A stretch of 11,943 nucleotides of DNA from the NCBI GenBank assembly GCA_963745675.1, contig CAVUYM010000010.1, positions 1 to 11,943 of the forward strand. The letters are read 5' to 3'. A program made the translations under genes and the position numbers. Positions 1 through 7,362 of this stretch are shown piece by piece. The DNA comes from JAUIIK01 sp963745675 (GTDB lineage: Bacteria > Chloroflexota > Chloroflexia > Thermomicrobiales > CFX8). The notes below the pieces were generated by a model. That model searched no databases and was not told the DNA's origin. It saw only the letters and a program-made list of their open reading frames with translations. The stretch's first letter is position 1; each line of letters starts with the position of its first letter.

Positions 1-2
1 AG

Positions 3-218
3 GATCAGCTCATTCGCGATGTCTCGAAGCTGGACGGTATCCCTGGAGTACTCATCCACGGTCGCTATGATGTCAGCGGCCCGCTCGTGACGGCCTGGCA
101 GCTGCATAAGGGCTGGACCACGAGCGAACTCCACATCCTTGACGACGCCGGACACGGTGGCGGCGACAGTTTCTATACGATCGTACGAGAAGCTCTGGAT
201 CGTTTCGCAGCCGACTAG
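3..218 (+). CDS. pip: Proline iminopeptidase, C-terminal end (5' truncated by window edge)
   Basis: This frame is open from the left edge and ends at TAG 216-218, giving about 71 C-terminal residues. It contains IHGRYDVSGP followed by TAWQLHKGW and then LHILDDAGHGG. That is the typical end of the alpha/beta-hydrolase proline iminopeptidase family (S33), with the catalytic Asp in GRYD and the catalytic His in AGHGG. The family removes N-terminal proline from peptides in the cytoplasm. The Ser nucleophile and the start codon lie outside the window. The gene faces the VOC gene and the two stop codons share CTAG. The family call is firm; exact substrate preference cannot be seen. Confidence 0.88.
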   Translation, partial: DQLIRDVSKLDGIPGVLIHGRYDVSGPLVTAWQLHKGWTTSELHILDDAGHGGGDSFYTIVREALDRFAAD

Positions 219-730
219 TCGTCATCCAACTCTGCCAGCAAACTCTTTCCATCGAAGGGGATTGAGAGGGCAACGTTGAGGGTACCGTCATCAAGGTAAT
301 CCCAGCGCTCCTCGGGGCAGTCCCAGGAGATCTCGATGCCGATGCCGTCGGGATCCCTGAAATAGATCGCCTCGGTAACGCCGTGGTCCAGCAATGACGA
401 AACCTCGACGCCATGATCGAGCAGCCGCTTGTAGGCGATGGCGAGATCTTTGCGGCTTGGATAGGTGAAGGCGATGTGGAGGATTCCCGCATGTCCTTCC
501 GCCGGTGGCGGCCCACCCAGGCTCTCCCATGTATTCAGGGCGATGTGATGGTGATAGCCGCCTGCAGACATGAAGGCCACCCGGCCCCGCGAGTTCTGAA
601 CAAGTTCGAAGCCGAGCACCTCGCGATAGAAGGCCATCGAACGTTCAAGATCACTCACCTTCAGGTGAATATGGCCAGGGCGAACCTGGGGATGGACGGG
701 AGCCTGAGTCTTTGGCTGTGTTTCGAGCAT
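215..730 (-). CDS. Glyoxalase/bleomycin resistance/extradiol dioxygenase (VOC) family protein, CatE-like
   Basis: The product is 171 aa, with start ATG at 728-730 and an AGAGGT ribosome-binding site about 6 bases upstream (737-742). Two VOC modules can be seen. The first has GHIHLKVSDLERSMAFYREV (residues 19-38) and GGYHHHIALNTW (57-68). The second has ILHIAFTYPSRKDL (83-96) and DHGVTEAIYFRDPDGIGIEI (115-134). Likely metal ligands are H22, H85 and E133. The DHGV...RDPDGxGIE motif, then W-D-x-P and an acidic tail, is typical of the catechol-2,3-dioxygenase-like CatE group (COG2514), which cleaves aromatic diols with a divalent metal. The real substrate is unknown and many members are uncharacterised. 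The reading frame is intact, unlike the upstream minus-strand gene. Confidence 0.85.
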   Translation of the reverse strand: MLETQPKTQAPVHPQVRPGHIHLKVSDLERSMAFYREVLGFELVQNSRGRVAFMSAGGYHHHIALNTWESLGGPPPAEGHAGILHIAFTYPSRKDLAIAYKRLLDHGVEVSSLLDHGVTEAIYFRDPDGIGIEISWDCPEERWDYLDDGTLNVALSIPFDGKSLLAELDDD

Positions 731-736
731 GGCGTG

Positions 737-774
737 ACCTCTTCAGCTTTGGCGGACAATGTGCCGTGAGTATA
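737..774 (-). promoter_or_regulatory. Ribosome-binding site and possible -10 element for the VOC gene
   Basis: AGAGGT (737-742, minus strand) is a well-placed Shine-Dalgarno sequence. A TATACT hexamer (769-774, minus strand) lies about 39 bases upstream of the ATG and resembles a -10 box. No good -35 hexamer was seen 16-18 bases further upstream, so the promoter part is weak. The RBS is the more reliable half of this entry. Confidence 0.4.
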
Positions 775-822
775 GATCAGCCTCTGACACACGGGTTCTC
801 TCGCAATACTCCTGACTGGACG

Positions 823-1787
823 TCACGCGGAACGCTGGACCAGATCCTCAGCCGCCTCGGGCCAGGTCGGATAAACGAAGGTGAAGCCAGCGTTGCTCAG
901 GCGGCCGGGGATGACGCGGCGGCTCTTGAGCAGCAACTCGGTGTCTGAACGCATCAGGAATGCACCAGCCGAAAGCATCCATTTCGTCGCTGGTAGACCG
1001 ACGCGGACACCCGCAGCACGGCGGATATCGGCCATGAATTCGCGCTGTGGAAGTGGATTCGGTGCAGCCAGGTTGACCGCGCCGTCAATGTCGTCCCGCT
1101 CGATCAGGAACTCCAGCGAACGCACGTAATCGGTCTCGTGAATCCAGGAGATGTATTGCTCGCCACCGGCTGCCGCTCCACCGAGCCGCATTCTTACCAA
1201 CCTGTGGAGCGTGTCGAAGATGCCGCCTTCATCCGGGACTCATGACCATCGCCGCCCGTAACGCGACTTTCCGGGTGTGTGGCGTGTAGGCCGTATCTAG
1301 CGCATGTTCCCAGCGTCCGCGCGATGTCGATAGACCACTTCCAGTAGTCTGGAACATCGGGCTCACGCCCACCGATGATCCCGGTTTCCTCATCGTTAGG
1401 CGCGTCGAAGCGGTGGGATTAGATCGTCGCGGTGCTCATCTGGAGCCAGACGGCAGGCGGCCGCTTACACCGCGATATGGCCTCGCCAATAACCTTCGTC
1501 GACTCGACCCGTGAGCGCATCATCGCCTTCAGATTCTCCGGCGTGTAACGGCAATTGACGCTGCGTCCGGCGAGATTGACGACGACATCGGCGCCTTCAA
1601 GCTCCGACGTCCAGCGACCGAGAGACCGGCCGTCCCAGCTGACGATTCGGGCAGTCGAGCGCCCGGCACGCGACAGCACGACAAGGTCATGCCCTGCCGC
1701 TTGCCATGCGCGCGCCAGAACCTGCCCGACCTGTCCAGTCCCACCGGCGATGACGATCTTCACTGGGGAATCTACCTTCTGTAACAA
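823..1787 (-). pseudogene. TIGR01777/YfcH-like (SDR39U1-type) NAD(P)-dependent epimerase, broken by a stop codon and two frameshifts
   Basis: The N-terminal part (1419-1787) carries VKIVIAGGTGQVG, the dinucleotide-binding motif, and VVNLAGRSVNCRYTPEN, which is diagnostic for the TIGR01777 epimerase family. The C-terminal part (823-1200) carries SWIHETDYVRSLEFLIE, GAVNLAAPNPLPQREF and GFTFVYPTWPEA, also typical. The middle can be restored. TAA at 1419-1421 replaces the expected Tyr codon of the STATIY-HRFDAPNDE segment. The frame then runs through GREPDVPDYWKWSIDIA to an extra base near 1313, and after ALRAAMVMSP to a second extra base in the C-run 1235-1237 (plus-strand GGG). Removing both extra bases gives about 320 codons, a normal family length. 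The substrate of this family is unknown. Three lesions make it the best candidate in the window for real decay, although sequencing error could explain the indels. Confidence 0.85.
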
Positions 1788-1831
1788 CTCTGCAACGGAA
1801 TGGGCTTCGGGCCACTCGCGCCTGTTGCGCT

Positions 1832-1865
1832 ACTGCTGCTAGTTTGATGATTAGAGCGCAGCAGT
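1832..1865. repeat. Inverted repeat in the divergent promoter region
   Basis: ACTGCTGC (1832-1839) and GCAGCAGT (1858-1865) form an 8-bp inverted repeat separated by 18 bases. It lies between the divergent epimerase (start 1787) and tdh (start 1914), and its right arm ends 4 bases before the proposed tdh -35 box. It could be a regulator-binding site or a weak hairpin. Nothing in the sequence identifies the protein that would bind it. Confidence 0.4.
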
Positions 1866-1869
1866 CGCA

Positions 1870-1898
1870 TTGCTCGCAAACTTCAGTCAATCTATTAG
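1870..1898 (+). promoter_or_regulatory. Candidate sigma-70-type promoter for tdh-kbl
   Basis: TTGCTC (1870-1875) and TATTAG (1893-1898) are separated by exactly 17 bases, which fits a housekeeping promoter. The expected transcription start would be near 1905, only about 9 bases before the tdh ATG at 1914. No clear Shine-Dalgarno sequence precedes that ATG, so the mRNA may be almost leaderless. The call rests only on hexamer match and spacing. Confidence 0.45.
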
Positions 1899-1913
1899 AA
1901 AGCATCGCGCCCA

Positions 1914-2897
1914 ATGACAACGAAGGCAATCAAGAGAATTCTCGTCACCGGTTCGACCGGTCAGATCGGCTCCGAGCTGACGTTGGAATTGCGCCGCAGC
2001 TATGGCGACGAACAAGTCGTCGCCTGCGGGCACTCAGCTGAACCTCAGGAGGAACTCGCCGAGTCGGGGCCGTTTGAATGGCTTGACGTCACCGACCGTG
2101 AGGCCATCCGTGATCTCTGCCGCCGCTATGAGATCGACACGATCGTCAACATGGCCGCGCTGCTGTCGGCCGAGGGCGAACAGAATCCGCTCGTCGCATG
2201 GAACGTCAACGTTGGAGGGCTGCTCAACTGCCTGGAAGTTGCACGCGAACTGGGGTTAGTGCAGGTCCTGAGCCCGAGTTCGATCGCCGTCTTCGGACCG
2301 GGCATCCCGCGCGACGACACCCCGCAAGATACCGTGCTGCGGCCAACGACGATGTACGGCGTCACCAAGGTCGCTGGAGAGCGGTTGTCTGAATACTATG
2401 TCCGGCGCTACGGCGTCGATGCGCGTGGCCTGCGCTACCCTGGCATCATCTCGTCGGTTGCGTTGCCGGGCGGTGGGACGACCGATTTTGCGGTCGAGAT
2501 GTTCTACAAAGCGGTCGAGGAAGGGCGCTACACCTGCTTCGTGCGCGAAGACACTCGCCTGCCGATGATGTACATGCCGGACTGCATCAAGGCGACGGTC
2601 GATCTGATGCACGCAGACTTCGACCGGCTCAAGCACCACAGCGACTACAACCTGGCAGCGATGAGCTTCAGCGCCGGCGAGCTGGCGGAGGCTATTCGGG
2701 CTCATATACCGGAGTTTGAAGTGACCTACGAGCCCGATTACAGGCAGGAAATTGCAGACTCGTGGCCCAATTCGATCGATGATTCCGTCGCCAGGGAAGA
2801 GTGGGACTGGTCGCCCGACTACGATCTGGCAATGATGACCGAAGAGATGCTCGCCGATCTGACTCGCCGTCACGCCGATGGGCGGCTCTATCTTTAG
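1914..2897 (+). CDS. tdh: L-threonine 3-dehydrogenase, short-chain (epimerase-like) type
   Basis: The product is 327 aa in an intact frame. It belongs to the extended SDR/NAD-dependent epimerase superfamily: TGSTGQIG (12-19) binds NAD and Y148-x3-K152 in TMYGVTK is the catalytic pair. SSIAVFGPGIP (122-132), TTDFAVEMFY and CFVREDTRLPMMYMPD are hallmarks of the SDR-type threonine dehydrogenase group rather than of UDP-galactose epimerases. It oxidises L-threonine to 2-amino-3-ketobutyrate with NAD. The unstable product is taken by Kbl, whose gene follows after 27 bases and confirms the assignment. ATG 1914 was chosen because it gives the normal short lead before the Rossmann motif, but it has no good Shine-Dalgarno. 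This is the non-zinc alternative to the E. coli-type medium-chain Tdh. Confidence 0.93.
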   Translation: MTTKAIKRILVTGSTGQIGSELTLELRRSYGDEQVVACGHSAEPQEELAESGPFEWLDVTDREAIRDLCRRYEIDTIVNMAALLSAEGEQNPLVAWNVNVGGLLNCLEVARELGLVQVLSPSSIAVFGPGIPRDDTPQDTVLRPTTMYGVTKVAGERLSEYYVRRYGVDARGLRYPGIISSVALPGGGTTDFAVEMFYKAVEEGRYTCFVREDTRLPMMYMPDCIKATVDLMHADFDRLKHHSDYNLAAMSFSAGELAEAIRAHIPEFEVTYEPDYRQEIADSWPNSIDDSVAREEWDWSPDYDLAMMTEEMLADLTRRHADGRLYL

Positions 2898-2912
2898 AGC
2901 GTCCGCGCACAC

Positions 2913-2927
2913 AAAGGAGGCACGATG
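2913..2927 (+). promoter_or_regulatory. Strong ribosome-binding site and start of kbl
   Basis: AAAGGAGG (2913-2920) is an almost perfect anti-16S match placed 4 bases before ATG 2925. It fixes the kbl start and contrasts with the absent Shine-Dalgarno of tdh just upstream. This suggests kbl is translated efficiently from a shared message. Confidence 0.8.
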
Positions 2928-4166
2928 TACGGAGCGATACGAGAGAATCTCCAGCGCGAGATTGAATCCATCCACGAAGCGGGACTGTACAAGGAAGAAC
3001 GCCAGATCCTGACCCCGCAAGGAGCGGACATTCGCGTTGCTTACCCTGAGGGTAGCCCGCCCCGCGAGGTCGTCAATTTCTGCGCCAACAATTATCTGGG
3101 GCTGAGCTCACACCCGCGAGTGCTTGAAGCGGCGCGAAATGCGCTTGATGAACACGGCTATGGCATGAGCAGTGTCCGCTTCATCTGCGGAACCCAGGAC
3201 ATTCACAGAGAGTTGGAACGTAAGCTCAGCGAGTTCCTGGGCACCGAGGAGACGATCCTCTATGCCGCCTGCTTCGACGCGAATGGAGGCGTCTTCGAGC
3301 CGCTGCTGGGCGACGAAGATGCGATCATCTCCGACGCCCTGAACCACGCCTCGATCATCGACGGTGTGCGGCTCTGCCGGGCGAATCGCTTCATCTACCA
3401 GCACAACGACATGGCTGATCTGGAAGCGAAGCTCCAGGACGCACAGAGCGCCCGCTACAGGATGATCGCGACCGACGGCGCATTCAGCATGGACGGCGAT
3501 ATCGCCAAACTCGACGAGATCTGCGATCTGGCGGAACGCTACGACGCCCTGGTGATGGTCGACGACGCCCATTGCACCGGCTTCCTCGGCGAGAATGGAC
3601 GTGGCTCGCACGAATATCGCAACGTCATGGGCCGGGTCGACATCATCACATCGACGCTCGGCAAGGCTCTCGGCGGCGCATCCGGCGGCTTCACCTCGGG
3701 TCGCAAGGAAATCATCGAGCTCTTGCGGCAACGCTCCCGCCCTTACCTCTTCAGCAACACTCTCGCGCCGACAATCGTCGGTGCCAGCATCGCCGTCCTC
3801 GATCTGCTCACCGAAAGCTCTGAACTGCGCGACAAGCTGATGGCCAACACCCGTAAGTTCCGGGAAGGGATGGCGGCGGCAGGCTTTGATATCCGGCCCG
3901 GCACGCACCCGATCGTTCCGATCATGCTCTACAACGCCCAGCTGAGTCAGGATATGGCGCGTGATCTGTACGCCGAGGGCATCTATGTCATCGGCTTCTC
4001 CTTCCCGGTCGTGCCGCGTGGTCAGGCTCGCATTCGCGTCCAGCTCAGCGCTGCACACGACGACCACCACGTCGATCGAGCAATCGCCGCCTTCACGAAG
4101 ATGGGCGAGAAGTACGACATCCTCGGCAAGAGCAAGGAAGAGATCATCGCGCAGTACGGCGAATAA
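2925..4166 (+). CDS. kbl: Glycine C-acetyltransferase (2-amino-3-ketobutyrate CoA ligase)
   Basis: The product is 413 aa in an intact frame and is a PLP-dependent alpha-oxoamine synthase. Visible marks are FCANNYLGL (52-60), the cofactor-stacking His in LNHASIIDG (H141), VDDAHCTGF with D213 and H216, and the PLP lysine K247 in TSTLGKALGGASGGF. Length and the N-terminal segment MYGAIRENLQREIESIHEAG fit Kbl better than the related serine palmitoyltransferase, ALA synthase or BioF. The enzyme joins CoA to 2-amino-3-ketobutyrate to give glycine and acetyl-CoA, the second step of threonine breakdown, in the cytoplasm. It lies 27 bases after tdh and 31 bases before the ADH gene, so a three-gene operon is likely. 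Confidence 0.95.
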   Translation: MYGAIRENLQREIESIHEAGLYKEERQILTPQGADIRVAYPEGSPPREVVNFCANNYLGLSSHPRVLEAARNALDEHGYGMSSVRFICGTQDIHRELERKLSEFLGTEETILYAACFDANGGVFEPLLGDEDAIISDALNHASIIDGVRLCRANRFIYQHNDMADLEAKLQDAQSARYRMIATDGAFSMDGDIAKLDEICDLAERYDALVMVDDAHCTGFLGENGRGSHEYRNVMGRVDIITSTLGKALGGASGGFTSGRKEIIELLRQRSRPYLFSNTLAPTIVGASIAVLDLLTESSELRDKLMANTRKFREGMAAAGFDIRPGTHPIVPIMLYNAQLSQDMARDLYAEGIYVIGFSFPVVPRGQARIRVQLSAAHDDHHVDRAIAAFTKMGEKYDILGKSKEEIIAQYGE

Positions 4167-4197
4167 TCCGGTTGGTAGTTAGATCGGAGAGCCCACG

Positions 4198-5185
4198 GTG
4201 AAGGCTATGGTCCTGCAGGCTCCCGGAGAGCCACTGCAGCTACGTGATGTCCCTCGCCCGAACCCGGCCCGGGCCAGGTTTTGATTCAGGTATCGGCGTG
4301 CGGCGTCTGCCGGACCGATCTCCACATCGTCGATGGCGAGCTTACAGAGCCGAAACTCCCGCTCATCCTCGGTCACCAGATCGTCGGTCGGGTTGTGGAA
4401 TCCGGCGCCGGAGTGAACCAGTTCGAGCAAGGCGACCGGGTTGGGGTGCCCTGGCTTGGCTGGTCGTGCGGCGAGTGCAAATACTGTCGTGCGGGCCGAG
4501 AAAATCTCTGTGATTCTGCGCGATACACCGGCTATCACCTGGACGGAGGCTATGCAGAATACGCCGTCGCCGACGCGCGCTTCTGTTTCCCCATCCCGAG
4601 GGATTTCCCGACCTGCAGGCTGCACCTCTACTCTGCGCCGGGCTGATCGGCTATCGCTCGTTCGTCATGGCGGGGGAAGGTCGCCGGCTGGGTCTCTACG
4701 GTTTCGGGGCGGCTGCCCATATTGTCATCCAGGTCGCGCTGCATCAGGGCTGGGACGTCTATGCCTTCACCAGACCAGGCGACGATGCAGGGCAGCGCTT
4801 CGCCCGTGAACTCGGCGCCATCTGGGCAGGTGGTTCGGACGAGCAACCGCCCACCGAACTGGATGCGGCGATCATCTTCGCACCGGTAGGCCCGCTTGTA
4901 CCCGCCGCGCTGCGCGCTACCGCCAAAGGCGGCACCGTCGTTTGCGCTGGCATCCATATGAGCGATATTCCAGCCATGCCGTATGCACTGCTCTGGGGCG
5001 AAAGAGTGCTGCGCTCGGTCGCCAATCTGACGCGACAGGACGGCAGAGAGTTCTTGCCGCTGGCGAGCGAGATTCCGATCCAGACGACGATCCAGACATA
5101 CCCGCTCGAAGAGGCAAATGAAGCATTGGCGGCGCTACGCGAGGGCCGGGTAACCGGCTCGGTTGTCCTGAATCTGAATGAGTAA
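4198..5185 (+). CDS. Zinc-dependent alcohol dehydrogenase (medium-chain), two frameshifts
   Basis: GTG 4198 follows GGAGA (4186-4190) at a spacing of 7. The frame starts KAMVLQAPGEPLQLRDVPRP, breaks in the C-run 4263-4265 (one base missing), continues as GQVLIQVSACGVCRTDLHI, breaks again in the C-run 4607-4609 (one base missing), and ends at TAA 5183-5185. Restored length is about 329 aa, normal for the family. Zinc sites are clear: the catalytic Cys in CGVCRTDLH, the His in GHQIVG (Gln where horse ADH has Glu), and the four structural Cys in CGECKYCRAGRENLC. LGLYGFGAAAHIVIQVA is the NAD(P)-binding turn. It probably interconverts an alcohol and an aldehyde. Lying 31 bases after kbl, it may be part of the threonine operon, but its substrate is not visible. 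Confidence 0.87.
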
Positions 5186-5349
5186 TCGAGCCTCGCTTCA
5201 TTAGCTCTGATCGACGTCCTCGGCCGTATGACGGAACCCCCAAACGGTTAGACTGCCTCCGAAAGCGAAAGCTGACTGTCGCCACTCGCGCTCCCGCTGT
5301 GCGACGATACCCTCTGTGCCATAGAAGACTAGAAGGTGGGGACGCAACA
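5186..5349 (+). other. Intergenic region between ADH and SDR genes
   Basis: These 164 bases hold no supported gene. Small hairpins can be drawn (CCGT/ACGG at 5224-5234, a GAAA tetraloop in AGCGAAAGCT at 5264-5273, and an imperfect GTCGCCAC/GTGCGAC pair near 5278-5305), but none has a T-tract. No convincing -35/-10 pair was found. The AAGGTGG ribosome-binding site of the next gene sits near 5332-5338. The gap makes a separate promoter for the SDR-Gfo/Idh pair possible. Confidence 0.4.
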
Positions 5350-6106
5350 ATGGACAGATTACAGGGGAAGTCGGCATTGGTGATTGGTGCGAGCACCGGC
5401 ATCGGGCGAGCGGTTTGCCAGCTATTCGCAGCAGAGGGGGCTGATGTAGCCGCCGCCGATTTCGGCCATGAAGAGGACAAAGCCAGTCTCGTCAGCGAAT
5501 TGCAGCCGTTCGGCCATGGAGCATTTTCTATCGAGGTTGATGTCCGGGACGAGGAGCAGGTCAAGGCTGCGATCGACGCCACGATACAGCGCTTCGGCAA
5601 GCTCGACATCATCGTCAACAACGCCGGCATCGCCGGCAACAAGTTCGCGATTCACGAGGAGACGACCGAGGACTTCGACGAGGTCATGAACGTCAACGTG
5701 CGCGGCGTCTACTTCGGGATGAAGCACGCGCTGCCGCACATGCTGGAGCGCGGCTATGGTCGCATCATCAACACGGCATCCCAACTGGCGCACAAACCGA
5801 GACCGCGCAATTCGCCCTATTCCGCCTCAAAAGCTGCCGTGGTCGCCCTGACCGTCTCGGTCGCTCAGGAGGTTGGAAGGGATGGCATCACGGTCAATAG
5901 CGTCTGCCCTGGTCCGACCGACACTCCGATGTGGCGGATTTCCGGCTCGGAAGACACGCGCAGCGCACTCATCGACTCGCTACCGATTCCGCGGGTGGCC
6001 GAGCCGAGAAGAGATCGCCTGGGCTTATGTCTACCTGGCATCGGATGAAGCCGCCTACTGTACTGGCCAATCGCTCTCGCCAAATGGCGGGGATGTCATG
6101 TGGTGA
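5350..6106 (+). CDS. Short-chain dehydrogenase/reductase (FabG-like), one frameshift near the 3' end
   Basis: ATG 5350 follows AGAAGGTGGGG and begins MDRLQGKSALVIGASTGIGR, a standard classical-SDR start; earlier in-frame starts would add an unrelated lead. Motifs are GASTGIG (13-19), NNAG (90-93), catalytic S144, Y157 and K161 in SPYSASKAA, and CPGPTDTPMW after the active site. The reading frame breaks near 6007 where GAGAAGAG has one base too many. Removing it gives VAEPEEIAWAYVYLASDEA and the usual SDR C-terminus GQSLSPNGGDVMW, ending at TGA 6104-6106. Restored length is 251 aa. It is an NAD(P)-dependent oxidoreductase of unknown substrate, 67 bases upstream of a Gfo/Idh gene, a pairing that would suit sugar, polyol or other hydroxy-compound oxidation. 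Confidence 0.88.
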
Positions 6107-6173
6107 GAGAACTCCGCCTGCATACGCAGCCCTGCCTCATCTTTATCCGGGGAATGGACAGGAACATCGTCAG

Positions 6174-7297
6174 ATGACCGAAAGCAAGCTACGGGTAGCG
6201 GTCCTTGGGGCGGGCAAATGGGCGGAGGAAGCGCACATACCGGGCTGGATTCGCGACCCACGCTCAGAGATCGTGGCGATCTGCGATCCAATACTCGAAC
6301 GGGCCGAACATTTGCCGCCAGGTTCGACATCCCGGAATCGAGCGCAGACTGGCAGGCAACGGTGGCGCGCGACGATGTCGACGTCGTCGATGTTGCGACG
6401 CCCTCTCGGACGCACTTCGACCTCGCCTGGGCGGCGCTGGAAGCAGGGAAACACGTCCTCTGTGAGAAACCAGTCTCGTCCGACTACCGCGAGACTCGCC
6501 GCGCCGCAGAATTTCGCCCGGAGCAAGGGGCTGAAGACGAAGCTCGGTTTCACCTTTCGCTATAGTCCTGGGGTGCGCTACGCCTGGAAACTCATACGAG
6601 ATGGATTCGTCGGCACGCCCTTCATCTTCAATGGCTATGACCAGAACTCTCAGTGGCTCGATCCGGAGACTCCTCTACGCCAGGTCGATGTCAACGCCGA
6701 CCCGAACGTCATCCAGGTCAGTTCACTGGAGGGCTACGGCGCGTCGATCATGGATATCGGGCACTGGTGGGTGGGTGCTGACTACCACGTGTCATCGGCA
6801 CAATGCACAACTTCATTCCGGTCCGGCGGGTACGGGATCTCGACAACCGCATGATGCGCATGAACATTGACGACGCGACGGTCTTCCTCACCGAATACGC
6901 GAACGGAGCGACAGGCTCGATTCAAACGAGCTACGTGACAATCGGCAACTACTCCGGAACGGAAGCGCGCATCTACGGCGACAAAGGCGCGATCATCTGC
7001 CGCATGGTCGAGGAATTCGGCGTCGCCGAGACGATCAAAATAGCCACTCCGGAGGATGTCGAATTCCGAGAACTGGAGATCCCGCAGGAGTTCTACCCGG
7101 TCGGAGGTCACCCGCGAGAATCCTGGCGATCGCTCTTCTACGGCAATCTGATCCGCGAATTCATCGACGAGATCCAGGACGGCGGCGACGAGAATCAGGC
7201 GAACTTCGATGACGGAGCCTGGGTACAAGAGGCGATCAACGCCGTCGAACTCTCGTTTCGCGAAAGCCGCTGGGTCAACATGCCTCTGGAGGGTTGA
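6174..7297 (+). CDS. Gfo/Idh/MocA family oxidoreductase, three frameshifts
   Basis: ATG 6174 has an AGGAA ribosome-binding site 9 bases upstream. The start TESKLRVAVLGAGKWAEEAH is the GxGxxA nucleotide-binding fold. The frame then changes three times: one base missing at the T-run 6311-6313, one extra base at the T-run 6512-6514, and one missing near 6792. Read through these, it gives VVDVATPSRTHFDLAWAALE, the CEKPVSSD motif with the conserved EKP Lys, GFTFRYSPG, IMDIGHWW in place of the usual DxGxH, and a C-terminal beta domain ending at TGA 7295-7297, about 374 aa. The family oxidises or reduces sugars, inositol or related compounds with NAD(P). The substrate is unknown. Conservation on both sides of each break argues for sequence error rather than decay. 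Confidence 0.85.
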
Positions 7298-7306
7298 GAA
7301 ACGAGC

Positions 7307-7343
7307 AATCGTCGACCTCTGCCCAGGGCGGAGGTCGACGATT
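7307..7343. terminator. Strong hairpin between convergent genes, probable bidirectional terminator
   Basis: AATCGTCGACCTC (7307-7319) and GAGGTCGACGATT (7331-7343) are perfect 13-bp reverse complements. Inside, a T-G wobble and GCC/GGC (7321-7323 with 7327-7329) extend the stem to about 17 pairs around a CAG loop. It starts 10 bases after the Gfo/Idh stop and lies 20 bases beyond the stop of the minus-strand SDR, which is the expected place for a shared terminator. Neither side has a strong T-tract, so it may instead act as an mRNA 3'-end stabiliser or work with Rho. Confidence 0.7.
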
Positions 7344-7362
7344 CAACAGTCGGAGTTGCTTC

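Noticed and set aside
2256..3020. 254-codon open frame antisense to tdh
   Set aside because: It lies over a clear threonine dehydrogenase, has no recognisable motif or ribosome-binding site, and is the kind of open frame expected opposite a GC-rich coding sequence.
3108..4070. 320-codon open frame antisense to kbl
   Set aside because: Long, but entirely inside kbl, with a composition (many D, V, A, R) typical of the reverse of a PLP enzyme gene and no domain I can recognise.
5224..5305. Terminator or riboswitch between the ADH and SDR genes
   Set aside because: Only short stems of 3-7 pairs with no T-tract can be drawn, and no conserved riboswitch core was recognised.
4198..7297. Programmed frameshifting as the reason for the broken frames
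   Set aside because: The breaks lie at unrelated sites, in both directions, without slippery heptamers plus downstream structures, and in families not known to use it.
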